Of a stretch of 64,000 nucleotides of DNA, positions 1-9,120 are shown in pieces (positions within the stretch are counted from its first letter, which is position 1; each line of letters opens with the position of its first letter). This DNA is from Huaxiibacter chinensis (GTDB lineage: Bacteria; Pseudomonadota; Gammaproteobacteria; Enterobacterales; Enterobacteriaceae). Both the position numbers and the translations under genes were made by a program. The notes under the pieces were generated by a model. That model saw only the letters and a program-made list of their open reading frames with translations, searched no databases and was not told where the DNA came from. Location: the NCBI RefSeq assembly GCF_022171985.1, contig NZ_JAJVHF010000013.1:44034-108033 (forward strand), written 5' to 3'.

Positions 1-1
1 G

Positions 2-595
2 GGTAGCGTAACGCTGGACGGGCAAAATATCGCCCGTATCGCCAAAAAGCAGCTGGCCCGTCGGGTGGCGTTCGTCGAGCAGCACGGTATGACCGACGCC
101 AATATGCGCGTTCGCGACGTGGTAAAACTGGGCCGTATCCCGCACCACTCCCCTTTCTCAAACTGGAGCACGCACGATGACGAAACCGTCAATGCGGCTT
201 TGCAGCGGGTGGATATGCTGGAAAAAAGCGATCAGGGCTGGCTGAGTTTGTCCGGAGGTGAGCGCCAGCGGGTGCATATTGCCCGTGCGCTGGCCCAGAC
301 GCCAGGCGAAATCCTGCTGGATGAACCGACCAACCACCTGGATATTCACCACCAGATGCAATTAATGCATCTGATCAGCGAACTGCCGGTGACGAGCATC
401 GTCGCCATCCACGACCTTAATCACGCCTCGATGTTTTGTGACTCGCTGATCGTCATGCAAAAAGGGCAGATTGTGGCTACGGGCACGCCTCAGGCGATCT
501 TGACAGAAGCGTTGCTCTGGGAGGTCTTTCGGGTGAAAACCAAAATTGAGATTTCACCCTACCACGGCAAAAAACACATTCATTTTATCGTTTAG
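2..595 (+). CDS. Iron-siderophore-type ABC transporter ATP-binding protein (5' end missing)
   Basis: The ATP-hydrolysing subunit of an ABC importer, most like the FecE/FepC/FhuC group that powers ferric-siderophore uptake at the inner membrane. The frame is open from base 2, so the start and the Walker A loop lie outside the window. Visible parts are a Q-loop region (FVEQHG), the ABC signature LSGGERQRVHIARALAQ, Walker B with D-loop (ILLDEPTNHLD) and the switch histidine in AIHDLNHA. The stop lies 11 bases before the next gene's ATG, so the two are probably co-transcribed. The family call is secure. The substrate is inferred and could be another chelate. Confidence 0.85.
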   Translation, partial: GSVTLDGQNIARIAKKQLARRVAFVEQHGMTDANMRVRDVVKLGRIPHHSPFSNWSTHDDETVNAALQRVDMLEKSDQGWLSLSGGERQRVHIARALAQTPGEILLDEPTNHLDIHHQMQLMHLISELPVTSIVAIHDLNHASMFCDSLIVMQKGQIVATGTPQAILTEALLWEVFRVKTKIEISPYHGKKHIHFIV

Positions 596-606
596 GATTG
601 GGTAGC

Positions 607-1845
607 ATGCCTCTGTTCTCCCTGCGCCCTGCCCCTCGTCTTTGGCCGCCCGTGTTGCTGGGCAGCCAGTTCGTTTTTAATATCGGCTTCTACGCGGTCG
701 TGCCCTTTCTGGCGATCTTTCTCCGCGATGACATGCTGCTCTCCGGCGGCCTTATCGGGCTGGTGCTGGGGTTACGGACCTTTTCCCAGCAGGGCATGTT
801 TATCGTGGGCGGGGCGCTCTCTGACCGTTATGGCGCAAAGGTTGTTATTCTTTGGGGCTGTATTATTCGCGTGGCGGGCTATCTTATGCTGGCCTTCGGT
901 CAGTCGCTGTGGCCTGTCATTCTTGGCGCGTGCCTGACGGGCGTGGGCGGGGCGTTGTTCTCTCCGTCTATTGAAGCCCTGCTGGCAAAAGCGGGAGGGC
1001 AAAGCGAGGCCAGGGGAAAACGAAGCCGCGCGGAGTGGTTTGCCCTCTTTGCGGTGTGCGGAGAGCTCGGCGCCGTCCTGGGCCCGGTGGCTGGCGCACT
1101 GCTGACGGGGTTTGGCTTTCGCCAGGTGGCGCTGGCAGGTGCGGGGATCTTTGTCGTGGCGCTCGTGGTGCTCTTTTTCTTTCTTCCTGTCGCACATCAC
1201 CGCAATGAAAAACTGCAGATCCTTCCCTGGTGGACCACGTTCCGCCAGCCGCGTTTTGTCGCGTTTATTATCGCCTACAGCTCGTGGTTGTTGAGTTACA
1301 ACCAGCTTTACCTGGCGCTGCCGGTGGAGCTCCAGCGTTCGGGCGGCAGTGAGAAAGATCTCGGCCCTTTGTTCATGCTGGCCTCAGTACTGATTATCGC
1401 TTTTCAACTTCCGCTCGCGCGCTTTGCCCGGCGCGTCGGGGCCTTAAGGATTTTACCGGTCGGCTTTTTGCTGCTCTCCGCCGCGTTTGCCAGCGTCTCG
1501 TTATTCGCTGCGACAGCCCCCCCGGCTGGCGCGTTACGGTTGTTGCCGTCGGTGTGCCTGGTGACGCTCCTGACGCTGGGACAGATGCTGCTGGTGCCAT
1601 CGGCCAAAGATCTGATCCCTGCCTTTGCTGAGGAGTCAACGCTCGGCGCGCACTACGGGGCGCTTTCTACCGCAGGCGGGATCGCCGTGCTGGCAGGAAA
1701 TGTGTTTTTTGGCCGACTGCTCGATCAGGCACTCATCCCCTCCACGCAGGCGATTTATCCCTGGCTTTTGCTGGCGCTGTTTCCGTTATTGAGCGCAATC
1801 GCATTACCGGTGATTTGTCGCACAGTGTCGCCTTCACGGCCCTGA
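607..1845 (+). CDS. MFS transporter
   Basis: A 412-residue major facilitator protein of the inner membrane with about twelve hydrophobic segments and a loop-2/3 type motif (GGALSDRYGAKVV, about residues 60-72). An upstream TTG at 598 keeps the frame open, but the AGGA of the ribosome site lies too close to it. The ATG at 607 is better placed. The gene follows an iron-type ABC ATPase by 11 bases, so export of a siderophore or another ligand of the same system is possible. No residue fixes the substrate. It could equally be a drug or sugar exporter. Confidence 0.8.
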   Translation: MPLFSLRPAPRLWPPVLLGSQFVFNIGFYAVVPFLAIFLRDDMLLSGGLIGLVLGLRTFSQQGMFIVGGALSDRYGAKVVILWGCIIRVAGYLMLAFGQSLWPVILGACLTGVGGALFSPSIEALLAKAGGQSEARGKRSRAEWFALFAVCGELGAVLGPVAGALLTGFGFRQVALAGAGIFVVALVVLFFFLPVAHHRNEKLQILPWWTTFRQPRFVAFIIAYSSWLLSYNQLYLALPVELQRSGGSEKDLGPLFMLASVLIIAFQLPLARFARRVGALRILPVGFLLLSAAFASVSLFAATAPPAGALRLLPSVCLVTLLTLGQMLLVPSAKDLIPAFAEESTLGAHYGALSTAGGIAVLAGNVFFGRLLDQALIPSTQAIYPWLLLALFPLLSAIALPVICRTVSPSRP

Positions 1846-1849
1846 CATA

Positions 1850-2221
1850 TCACTTTTTAGGGCGATATTTTTCCGGTAATTCCGGCACCGGACGGCGGTC
1901 GTCAATTAAATGACGGATCGTCAGAATGGGGTGACGCCAGAGCATACGTGGCCCTGCCCAGCGCATGACCTGCTTCATCTCTTCCCGCTTTGCGGGCTGA
2001 TAACAGTGTACCGGACACTGTTTACAGGCGGGCTTTTCCTCACCAAAAACGCATTTATCCAGACGCTTATCAGCGTAGGCAGTTAAGGCATCGTAGTGCC
2101 CCTCTTCGCGTGATGCCTGCGGACATTGCTTTTCATACAGGGCAATCATCTTGCGGAGGGTCTCTTTTTCTCGGGAAATACGTTTTGCTGACATGGCAAA
2201 GTACCGTTCAATAAGATGCAT
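1850..2221 (-). CDS. ygbA: YgbA, nitrous oxide-stimulated promoter family protein
   Basis: A small basic protein of 123 residues of the YgbA family, named for induction by nitrosative stress. Its biochemical role is not known to me. The core runs from REKETLRKMIALY to the C terminus and holds a cysteine cluster (CVFGEEKPACKQCPVHC) that could bind metal. In E. coli ygbA lies beside mutS, as here. A second ATG at 2194 would give a 114-residue protein. An NsrR-like palindrome overlaps the first start codon, which makes the shorter start plausible. It converges with the MFS gene, 4 bases away. Confidence 0.85.
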   Translation of the reverse strand: MHLIERYFAMSAKRISREKETLRKMIALYEKQCPQASREEGHYDALTAYADKRLDKCVFGEEKPACKQCPVHCYQPAKREEMKQVMRWAGPRMLWRHPILTIRHLIDDRRPVPELPEKYRPKK

Positions 2222-2234
2222 TAATAATACTCTT
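2213..2234 (-). promoter_or_regulatory. Possible NsrR operator of ygbA
   Basis: The sequence reads AAGATGCATT, then AATA, then ATACTCTT, close to the NsrR palindrome of the form AAGATGCATTT...ATACATCTT. The left half is perfect and the right half lacks one base. It overlaps the upstream ygbA start codon. ygbA is a known NsrR target in E. coli. The assignment is by eye. Confidence 0.4.
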
Positions 2235-2322
2235 TTAAAAGCGTCATTTCAGCCCGGTTGCATCTTTTGCATGCTGATTTCTGAAGGCAGCTTCCAGTTA
2301 TAACGTTGTGCCTGACGCAAAT

Positions 2323-2342
2323 TACTGGCATTTTATACAGGT
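2323..2342 (+). promoter_or_regulatory. Putative LexA box upstream of the symE-like gene
   Basis: CTGGCATTTTATACAG at 2325-2340 fits the CTG-N10-CAG SOS box, with TA before it and GT after it as in the full consensus. It ends 41 bases before the ATG at 2382, so it would overlap the promoter. E. coli symE is LexA-repressed, which supports the reading. Confidence 0.6.
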
Positions 2343-2381
2343 GTTTTCCCTGCAACGTTATCTGCCCTTACCGGAGGCTGT

Positions 2382-2612
2382 ATGTCTGAAATCAGTGTCA
2401 CCAGGCCCTGTCGCCACTTGAAAGTGGGCTACTTCAGAAAACGTCATGAAGATCGCAAAACCAAAATTCCGAAACGCTATAGCGTGCATGCCGCGCTGAG
2501 CCTCAAGGGCGACTGGCTAGAAGAAGCAGGTTTTAAAACAAATTCGCGGGTCCGCGTGCGCGTGGAACAGGGAAAATTGCTCATTGAGCTACTGGAAACA
2601 GAACCAGGGTAA
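2382..2612 (+). CDS. SymE family type I toxin-like protein
   Basis: A 76-residue protein of the SymE family, AbrB-like fold. In E. coli SymE is an SOS-induced toxin, reported to affect RNA or the nucleoid, and is silenced by the antisense RNA SymR. Matching features are the segment LKVGYFRKR, the conserved LKGDWLEEAGF (about residues 42-52) and the strand VRVRVEQGKLLIEL. It is shorter than E. coli SymE (113 residues) because the C-terminal tail is absent. GGAGG lies 6 bases before the ATG. A LexA-like box lies upstream. I could not pick out a promoter for an antisense RNA with confidence. It sits between ygbA and mutS. Confidence 0.75.
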   Translation: MSEISVTRPCRHLKVGYFRKRHEDRKTKIPKRYSVHAALSLKGDWLEEAGFKTNSRVRVRVEQGKLLIELLETEPG

Positions 2613-2669
2613 AGACTCGACTTTTTGCTGCGCCGGGCCATTTTTTCATGCGACAATAGCAGCATCTCA

Positions 2670-2683
2670 CGGCTTTAAAGCCG
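2670..2683. repeat. 14-bp perfect palindrome between symE-like gene and mutS
   Basis: CGGCTTTAAAGCCG is a perfect palindrome 42 bases before the mutS start. It could form a short hairpin or bind a dimeric protein. There is no clear U-run directly after it, so I do not call it a terminator. Confidence 0.3.
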
Positions 2684-2725
2684 CTTAAAGCGTAATATTT
2701 TCAAAGAAATGGATATCCTGACTCC

Positions 2726-5287
2726 ATGAGCACAATCGATAATTTAACTGCACATACCCCCATGATGCAGCAGTACCTGAAGCTGAAAGCCCAGCATCCG
2801 GAAATCCTGCTGTTCTACCGTATGGGCGATTTTTACGAGCTGTTTTATGACGATGCCAAACGTGCCTCTCAGTTGCTCGACATCTCTTTGACCAAACGCG
2901 GCGCGTCTGCGGGTGAACCTATCCCGATGGCGGGTATCCCGCATCATGCGGTGGAAAACTACCTTGCGAAGCTGGTGAACCAGGGTGAATCCGTCGCCAT
3001 CTGCGAACAAATTGGCGATCCGGCGACCTCAAAAGGCCCCGTTGAGCGCAAAGTGGTACGCATCGTTACGCCAGGCACGATCAGTGATGAAGCCCTGCTA
3101 CATGAACGTCAGGATAACCTGCTTGCCGCCGTCTGGCAGGACAGCAAAGGTTTTGGCTATGCCACCCTGGATATCAGCTCCGGGCGCTTTCGCCTGAGCG
3201 AACCGGCCGACCGTGAAACCATGGCCGCAGAGCTGCAGCGCACCAATCCCGCAGAGCTGCTCTACGCAGAAGATTTTGCCGAATTCGCGCTGATCGAGGG
3301 ACGTCGTGGTCTGCGTCGTCGTCCACTGTGGGAATTTGAAATAGACACCGCACGTCAGCAGCTTAACCTGCAGTTTGGTACCCGTGATTTGATTGGCTTT
3401 GGCGTTGAAAACGCACCGCGTGGCCTGTGCGCCGCGGGCTGCCTGTTGCAGTACGTTAAAGATACGCAGCGTACGGCCCTGCCGCATATCCGTTCTATTA
3501 CCATGGAACGCCAGCAGGACAGCATCATCATGGATGCCGCGACGCGTCGTAACCTTGAGATTACGCAGAATCTGGCAGGCGGTATCGATAATACCCTGGC
3601 GTCCGTGCTGGACAGCACCGTTACCCCAATGGGCAGCCGTATGTTAAAACGCTGGCTGCATATGCCGGTGCGCGATACCCAGGTTCTGGTCAGTCGACAG
3701 CAGACGATTGGCGCATTGCAGGACCGGTTCACCGAGCTGCAGCCGGTGCTGCGTCAGGTGGGCGATCTGGAGCGTATTCTGGCGCGTCTGGCATTACGTA
3801 CCGCGCGTCCGCGTGACTTAGCCCGTATGCGTCATGCCTTCCAGCAACTGCCTGAACTGCGCGCGCAGCTTGCTGAGGTGGACAGCGCGCCGGTGCAGAA
3901 GCTGCGCGAGACCATGGGGGAGTTCACCGAACTGCGTGAACTGCTCGAACGCGCGGTTGTCGAGGCCCCGCCGGTTCTGGTCCGTGACGGCGGCGTTATC
4001 GCCCCTGGCTATCATCAGGAACTGGATGAGTGGCGCGCGCTGGCAGATGGCGCAACGGATTATCTGGATAAGCTGGAGATCCGCGAACGCGAGCGTCTGG
4101 GGCTGGACACCCTCAAAGTCGGTTATAACGCGATTCACGGTTATTACATCCAGATCAGCCGCGGTCAAAGCCATCTGGCGCCCATTCATTATGTCCGCCG
4201 CCAGACGCTGAAAAATGCTGAACGCTACATTATTCCAGAGTTGAAAGAGTATGAAGACAAAGTGCTCTCCTCCAGGGGAAAAGCGCTGGCGCTGGAAAAA
4301 CAGCTTTATGAAGAGTTGTTCGATTTACTGATGCCGCATCTTGGCGATCTGCAACAGAGCGCAAGCGCCCTGGCTGAACTGGATGTGCTGGTGAACCTGG
4401 CAGAGCGCGCTGACGCCCTGAACTACACCTGCCCGACGTTTATCGATAAGCCGGGCATACGTATTACCGAAGGGCGTCATCCGGTCGTGGAACAGGTTCT
4501 GCGCGAGCCGTTTATTGCCAACCCCCTGAGCCTGTCGCCGCAGCGACGTATGCTGATCATTACCGGTCCTAATATGGGCGGTAAAAGCACCTATATGCGC
4601 CAGACTGCGTTGATCGCCCTGCTCGCTTATATCGGCAGCTATGTCCCGGCCCAGCAGGTGGAGATCGGCCCTATTGACCGCATCTTTACCCGCGTGGGCG
4701 CCGCCGACGATCTGGCCAGCGGTCGTTCCACCTTTATGGTTGAAATGACCGAAACCGCCAATATCCTGCATAACGCCACGGAGAACAGCCTGGTCTTGAT
4801 GGATGAAATTGGGCGCGGCACGTCAACCTATGACGGTCTGTCACTGGCATGGGCGTGCGCTGAGAGTCTGGCGAACAAAATCAAAGCCCTGACGCTCTTT
4901 GCTACCCACTATTTTGAACTGACGCAACTGCCCGAGAAAATGGAAGGCGTGGCGAACGTGCATCTGGACGCCCTGGAGCATGGGGACACCATCGCGTTCA
5001 TGCACACCGTGCAGGATGGCGCGGCGAGCAAAAGTTATGGCCTGGCGGTGGCGGCCCTGGCCGGTGTGCCAAAAGAGGTGATCAAACGCGCGCGCCAGAA
5101 ATTGCGCGAGCTGGAAACCCTGTCGCCAAATGCAGCGGCAACGCAGGTCGACGGCACGCAGATGTCGCTGCTGGCGCCCGCAGAGGAAACCTCTCCCGCC
5201 GTTGAAGCCCTGGAAAACCTTGACCCGGATTCGCTTACACCGCGTCAGGCGCTGGAGTGGATATATCGGTTGAAGAGTTTGGTGTAA
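2726..5287 (+). CDS. mutS: DNA mismatch repair protein MutS
   Basis: The mismatch-recognition ATPase that starts methyl-directed mismatch repair with MutL and MutH. At 853 residues it has the same length as E. coli MutS. The mismatch-reading GDFYELF motif puts Phe36 and Glu38 at the expected places. The connector, lever and clamp domains follow, then the ABC-type ATPase with GPNMGGKST (about 614-622), [11 protein letters not shown] and the FATHYFEL switch. The C-terminal tetramer region ends in [11 protein letters not shown]. No strong ribosome site precedes the ATG, so translation may be modest. The gene is intact, so no mutator phenotype is expected from this locus. Confidence 0.98.
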   Translation: MSTIDNLTAHTPMMQQYLKLKAQHPEILLFYRMGDFYELFYDDAKRASQLLDISLTKRGASAGEPIPMAGIPHHAVENYLAKLVNQGESVAICEQIGDPATSKGPVERKVVRIVTPGTISDEALLHERQDNLLAAVWQDSKGFGYATLDISSGRFRLSEPADRETMAAELQRTNPAELLYAEDFAEFALIEGRRGLRRRPLWEFEIDTARQQLNLQFGTRDLIGFGVENAPRGLCAAGCLLQYVKDTQRTALPHIRSITMERQQDSIIMDAATRRNLEITQNLAGGIDNTLASVLDSTVTPMGSRMLKRWLHMPVRDTQVLVSRQQTIGALQDRFTELQPVLRQVGDLERILARLALRTARPRDLARMRHAFQQLPELRAQLAEVDSAPVQKLRETMGEFTELRELLERAVVEAPPVLVRDGGVIAPGYHQELDEWRALADGATDYLDKLEIRERERLGLDTLKVGYNAIHGYYIQISRGQSHLAPIHYVRRQTLKNAERYIIPELKEYEDKVLSSRGKALALEKQLYEELFDLLMPHLGDLQQSASALAELDVLVNLAERADALNYTCPTFIDKPGIRITEGRHPVVEQVLREPFIANPLSLSPQRRMLIITGPNMGGKSTYMRQTALIALLAYIGSYVPAQQVEIGPIDRIFTRVGAADDLASGRSTFMVEMTETANILHNATENSLVLMDEIGRGTSTYDGLSLAWACAESLANKIKALTLFATHYFELTQLPEKMEGVANVHLDALEHGDTIAFMHTVQDGAASKSYGLAVAALAGVPKEVIKRARQKLRELETLSPNAAATQVDGTQMSLLAPAEETSPAVEALENLDPDSLTPRQALEWIYRLKSLV

Positions 5288-5297
5288 GGTCTTAGGT

Positions 5298-5324
5298 GCC
5301 CGGTGGCGCTTTGCTTACCGGGCC
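5298..5324. repeat. REP-like palindrome downstream of mutS
   Basis: GCCCGGTGGC...GCTTACCGGGCC forms an imperfect inverted repeat of the enterobacterial REP type. It lies just after the mutS stop, where such elements often protect or end transcripts. Confidence 0.6.
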
Positions 5325-5406
5325 ACGCCAGAGCAGGCCGTTCCGCTATCTTGTGCACCGTGTACACGATCCCGAGATGAAGTAACGCCGTTTCGTGTTT
5401 TCAACC

Positions 5407-6324
5407 TCAGAAGGTCAAGCCCTGCTGAGTTGATGAAGACGTCATGCGGGCACGCATGAAATCGATAAAGGTACGGACTTTCGCCGGCACGTGCTGGGCG
5501 TCGGGATAGACGGCGTGAATGGCCTGCTGAGCAAAAGTATAATCGGGCAATACCCTCATCAGTCGCCCCGTCTCCAGCGCAGTATGCGCCAGCCATGCCG
5601 GGAGCAGAGCGATTCCCCGTCCCGCAAGGGCAAAGGCCATCAGCGCCTGGGCGCTGTCGGCATACAGGCGCGGCGCTTTTTTTATCTCAAGCGTGGCAGG
5701 CTCCCCGTTTTTCCCCGTGAGCTGCCAGCGCAGCGGCGTAGTTAAACGATCGTGAATGATCCAGTCAGCATGAGCCAGCGCCTCCAGCGAATCGACGGGA
5801 GAGTCCGTGAGCCACTGCGGTGAAGCGACGGGCAGAATGGCAAAGTGGGATATCAGCGCGGCATGGTAACGCGAATCGGCCAGCGCCCCCAGCCGAATGG
5901 CGACATCAAAACGTTCTGAAATCAGATCCGCATGCTGGGAGGAAGAGACATGCCGAATACGCAGATCGGGATGCAGAACGCTGAATTCAGCCAGCAAAGG
6001 CACCACCACCTGCGAACCAAACTCAGGGGTCGTGGTGATGCGTAATTCTCCCGTTAAACCGGCATGGCTGGCACGCACGTCGTCCTGCAGGCTCTCCGCC
6101 GCCTTCAGCAGCGCCACGCCGCGTTGATGGAACAGTAACCCGGCCTCGGTTAACGTCAACCGGCGGGTTGAACGCAGCAGCAGGGTCACACCCAGTTCGT
6201 CTTCAAGCTGGCGAATGTGAAAGCTGACGACCGCTTTCGTTAGCCCCATCGCATCGGCGGCTGCGGTAAAACTGCCGGTGTCCGCCACCGCTACAAACAT
6301 CGCCGTACGCTGTAAATTGAGCAT
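5407..6324 (-). CDS. LysR family transcriptional regulator
   Basis: A 305-residue LysR-type regulator. The N terminus is the usual winged helix-turn-helix (FVAVADTGSFTAAADAMGLTKAVVSFHIRQLE split over residues 10-42), and residues about 90-295 form the LysR substrate-binding fold. It resembles the subgroup of AaeR/DmlR-like regulators with the DLRIRH segment. It is transcribed away from an MFS gene, with 109 bases between the start codons. That gap holds a perfect 23-bp palindrome, so the regulator probably controls the transporter and itself. The inducer cannot be read from the sequence. Confidence 0.88.
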   Translation of the reverse strand: MLNLQRTAMFVAVADTGSFTAAADAMGLTKAVVSFHIRQLEDELGVTLLLRSTRRLTLTEAGLLFHQRGVALLKAAESLQDDVRASHAGLTGELRITTTPEFGSQVVVPLLAEFSVLHPDLRIRHVSSSQHADLISERFDVAIRLGALADSRYHAALISHFAILPVASPQWLTDSPVDSLEALAHADWIIHDRLTTPLRWQLTGKNGEPATLEIKKAPRLYADSAQALMAFALAGRGIALLPAWLAHTALETGRLMRVLPDYTFAQQAIHAVYPDAQHVPAKVRTFIDFMRARMTSSSTQQGLTF

Positions 6325-6338
6325 TCTTAGCCTTCACT

Positions 6339-6361
6339 ACTGTCAAACAATTTTTGACAGT
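6339..6361. promoter_or_regulatory. Perfect palindromic operator between lysR-type gene and MFS gene
   Basis: Arms ACTGTCAAA and TTTGACAGT are exact reverse complements separated by CAATT. The site begins 14 bases upstream of the regulator's ATG and ends 72 bases before the MFS ATG. This is the expected position for a LysR-type operator, so the adjacent regulator is the likely binder. Confidence 0.65.
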
Positions 6362-6433
6362 ATATCGCGCTTTGTCATATTTATCCGTTCCGGCGGTGCC
6401 GCTACGATACGCACCCTCACCGGAGGATTATTC

Positions 6434-7642
6434 ATGACGTATCGCAGCAGAGTCGCCCTGGTCTACTTGCTGGGCTTTTTTCTTGATCTGATCAACATGT
6501 TCATCGCCAGCGTGGCTTTCCCGGCAATGGCACTTGCGCTGAATGCCACGCCTTCGGCTCTCGCCTGGGTCAGTAACGGGTATATCGCCGGGCTGACGCT
6601 CGTGATCCCTTTCAGTGCCCTGGTGACGCGTCGGTTCGGGCCAAAGCGCGTGATCCTCTTCTCGCTTTTTCTCTTTAGCACGGCATCTATGGCGGCGGGT
6701 TGTGCTTCCTCCCTGGAAAGCCTGATTTTCTGGCGCGTCCTGCAGGGGCTGGGGGGAGGATTACTGATCCCCGTCGGACAAGCAATGACGTGGCAGCAGT
6801 ATATGCCCCACGAGCGCGCCAGGCTCTCTTCAGCGGTCATGCTGGTGGCTTTACTTGCTCCTGCCTGCTCACCGGCCCTCGGGGGATGGCTGGTCCAGGC
6901 ATTGAGCTGGCGGTGGATATTTTTCGCCACGCTGCCGGTTGCCCTGCTGACCTTTGTTTTGGCCTGGGCGTGGCTTCGTAACGACAAATCTCCCCTGACG
7001 GCTACGCGTCTGCTTCATCTGACCTTGCTGAAAGACCCCTTACTGAGATTTTCCATGCTGGTGTATGTCTGCGTGCCCGGTATGTTTATCGGCGTTAACG
7101 TGGTCGGTATGTTTTATCTGCAGAACGTGGCAGAACTGACTCCCGCTATGACGGGGCTGCTCATGCTTCCCTGGTCTGTCGCCTCCTGCGTGGCTATCGC
7201 GGCAACGGGGCGCTATTTTAATCGCATCGGCCCACGGCCCCTTATCATCACAGGGTGTCTTTTGCAGGCGGTGGGGATCGCGCTGGTCGTTACTGTCGAA
7301 CCGATATCTCCCGTCGCGCTGCCGGTCGGCGCATTTCTGTTAATGGGGGCCGGCGGCAGCCTGTGCAGCAGCACTGCTCAAAGTAGCGCATTCCTGACCA
7401 TGGCCCATGACGATATGCCGGATGCCAGCGCACTGTGGAATCTTAATCGTCAGCTGAGCTTTTTTATTGGCGCCCTGTTACTGGCCGGGATCCTGAGCGT
7501 TTCGCAGCGCATTATGCCCACCAATGCAGCATGGCACTGGACATTTACGCTCGCAGCAGGCATCACGTTAATCCCCCTGCTGTTTGTTTTTCGCCTTCGC
7601 AATCCGCAGGTGCTTTCGCAGCCTCAACAGGAGAACCCATGA
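6434..7642 (+). CDS. MFS drug-type exporter
   Basis: A 402-residue major facilitator protein of the inner membrane, most like proton-coupled drug efflux carriers. It has about twelve hydrophobic segments, a motif-A-like stretch (SALVTRRFGPKRVILF, about residues 60-75) and a motif-C-like stretch (LLAPACSPALGGWLV, about 140-154). An upstream in-frame start at 6278 lies inside the divergent regulator gene. The ATG at 6434, preceded by GGAGG, is the better start. The gene ends in an ATGA overlap with the next reading frame. The adjoining LysR gene probably regulates it. The substrate is unknown. Confidence 0.85.
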   Translation: MTYRSRVALVYLLGFFLDLINMFIASVAFPAMALALNATPSALAWVSNGYIAGLTLVIPFSALVTRRFGPKRVILFSLFLFSTASMAAGCASSLESLIFWRVLQGLGGGLLIPVGQAMTWQQYMPHERARLSSAVMLVALLAPACSPALGGWLVQALSWRWIFFATLPVALLTFVLAWAWLRNDKSPLTATRLLHLTLLKDPLLRFSMLVYVCVPGMFIGVNVVGMFYLQNVAELTPAMTGLLMLPWSVASCVAIAATGRYFNRIGPRPLIITGCLLQAVGIALVVTVEPISPVALPVGAFLLMGAGGSLCSSTAQSSAFLTMAHDDMPDASALWNLNRQLSFFIGALLLAGILSVSQRIMPTNAAWHWTFTLAAGITLIPLLFVFRLRNPQVLSQPQQENP

Positions 7643-8016
7643 CCCATTACGAAACTGAAATTATTGATATCCATGTCGCGCTGGAAGCCTGGTTAGGCAA
7701 CGGACAGGGCGAAATCAACGCCCTGACCACCCGTTTTCGGCCGGACTTTTTGATGGTCCCCCCGAGCGGTGCCCATATAGATTACGCGGGGCTTGTCGGC
7801 TTTCTTGAAAGCCAGCGCGGCAGTCGCCCAGGCCTTAAAATTGAGCTTGATGAAATCACCACGCTTCAAACGTGGGATCAGGGGGCGGTGGTGCACTACC
7901 GGGAGACGCAAACGCGGCCAAATCTGCCGGTCAACGTTCGCTGGTCAACGGCCGTGCTGATTCAGGAGGGTGAAAAGCTAACGTGGCGATTACTGCATGA
8001 AACGGCACAGCCGTAA
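7639..8016 (+). CDS. NTF2-like / DUF4440 family protein
   Basis: A 125-residue cytoplasmic protein with the small cone fold of the NTF2/SnoaL/DUF4440 group. Features include an N-terminal helix (ETEIIDIHVALEAWL), a central FMVPPSGAHIDYAGL and a late strand WSTAVLIQEGEKLTWRLLHET. Members bind or transform small molecules, but no catalytic residue is assigned here. The start overlaps the MFS stop (ATGA), and GGAGAA precedes it, so the pair is translationally coupled. It may act on the compound handled by the transporter. This role is an inference from position only. Confidence 0.75.
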   Translation: MTHYETEIIDIHVALEAWLGNGQGEINALTTRFRPDFLMVPPSGAHIDYAGLVGFLESQRGSRPGLKIELDEITTLQTWDQGAVVHYRETQTRPNLPVNVRWSTAVLIQEGEKLTWRLLHETAQP

Positions 8017-8024
8017 CGCAAAAT

Positions 8025-8056
8025 AAAAAGGCCCGTCTTACGACGGGCCTTTTTTG
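8025..8056. terminator. Bidirectional rho-independent terminator
   Basis: GGCCCGTC and GACGGGCC pair around TTAC, flanked by an A-run on the left and a T-run on the right. It ends both the DUF4440 gene and rpoS. Confidence 0.92.
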
Positions 8057-8068
8057 TCTAAATCAGGA

Positions 8069-9061
8069 TTACTCGCGGAACAGCGCTTCGATATTCAGAC
8101 CTTGTCCCTGCAGAATTTCACGCAGGCGACGCAGACCTTCAACCTGAATCTGACGTACACGTTCACGGGTCAGGCCAATTTCGCGGCCGACATCTTCCAG
8201 TGTCGCAGCTTCATACCCCAGTAAACCGAAACGACGTGCCAGCACTTCACGCTGTTTGGCGTTCAGTTCGAACAGCCATTTGACGATGCTTTGTTTCATG
8301 TCATCGTCCTGCGTGGTGTCTTCCGGGCCGTTGTCTTTTTCATCGGCCAGGATATCCAGCAGCGCTTTCTCGGAGTCACCCCCCAGTGGGGTATCAACGG
8401 AGGTAATGCGCTCGTTGAGACGAAGCATACGGCTTACGTCATCAACCGGTTTGTCCAGTTGCTCTGCAATCTCTTCTGCACTTGGTTCGTGGTCCAGTTT
8501 ATGGGACAACTCACGCGCAGTACGCAGATAGACATTCAACTCTTTGACGATATGGATTGGCAGTCGAATCGTACGGGTTTGGTTCATAATTGCCCGTTCG
8601 ATGGTCTGACGAATCCACCAGGTCGCGTAGGTAGAGAAACGGAAACCGCGTTCCGGGTCAAACTTCTCTACTGCACGGATCAGGCCTAAGTTACCCTCTT
8701 CAATCAGATCCAGCAGCGCCAGACCACGATTGCTGTAACGACGGGCAATTTTCACAACCAGACGCAAGTTACTTTCGATCATGCGACGGCGCGAGGCAAC
8801 ATCACCACGCAAAGCACGACGTGCGAAATAGACTTCTTCTTCGGCTGTTAACAGTGGGGAATAACCAATTTCCCCAAGGTAGAGCTGAGTCGCGTCCAGC
8901 ACACGTTGTGTGGCGCCCTGCGATAACAGCTCTTCTTCAGCTAAATCGTTATCACTGGGTTCCTCTTCTACTAAGACTTTTTCATCAAAAGACTCGGTTC
9001 CGTTCTCATCAAATTCCGCGTCTTCATTTAAATCATGAACTTTCAGCGTATTCTGACTCAT
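8069..9061 (-). CDS. rpoS: RNA polymerase sigma factor RpoS
   Basis: The stationary-phase and general stress sigma factor, 330 residues as in E. coli. Region 1.2/2 includes [19 protein letters not shown] and the core-binding [18 protein letters not shown]. Region 2.3-2.4 has the [17 protein letters not shown] helix, and region 4.2 has the [18 protein letters not shown] helix-turn-helix. The longer frame to 9109 is rejected because [11 protein letters not shown] matches the family start and has TAGGAG ahead of it. It lies behind nlpD, and its translation is probably controlled by small RNAs through a leader inside nlpD. The gene is intact, without the truncations often seen in laboratory strains. 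Confidence 0.98.
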   Translation of the reverse strand: MSQNTLKVHDLNEDAEFDENGTESFDEKVLVEEEPSDNDLAEEELLSQGATQRVLDATQLYLGEIGYSPLLTAEEEVYFARRALRGDVASRRRMIESNLRLVVKIARRYSNRGLALLDLIEEGNLGLIRAVEKFDPERGFRFSTYATWWIRQTIERAIMNQTRTIRLPIHIVKELNVYLRTARELSHKLDHEPSAEEIAEQLDKPVDDVSRMLRLNERITSVDTPLGGDSEKALLDILADEKDNGPEDTTQDDDMKQSIVKWLFELNAKQREVLARRFGLLGYEAATLEDVGREIGLTRERVRQIQVEGLRRLREILQGQGLNIEALFRE

Positions 9062-9120
9062 AAAGTGGCTCCTACCCGTGATCCCTGAACGAAACATCCT
9101 GACTGGCATGTCTCGTCAAT

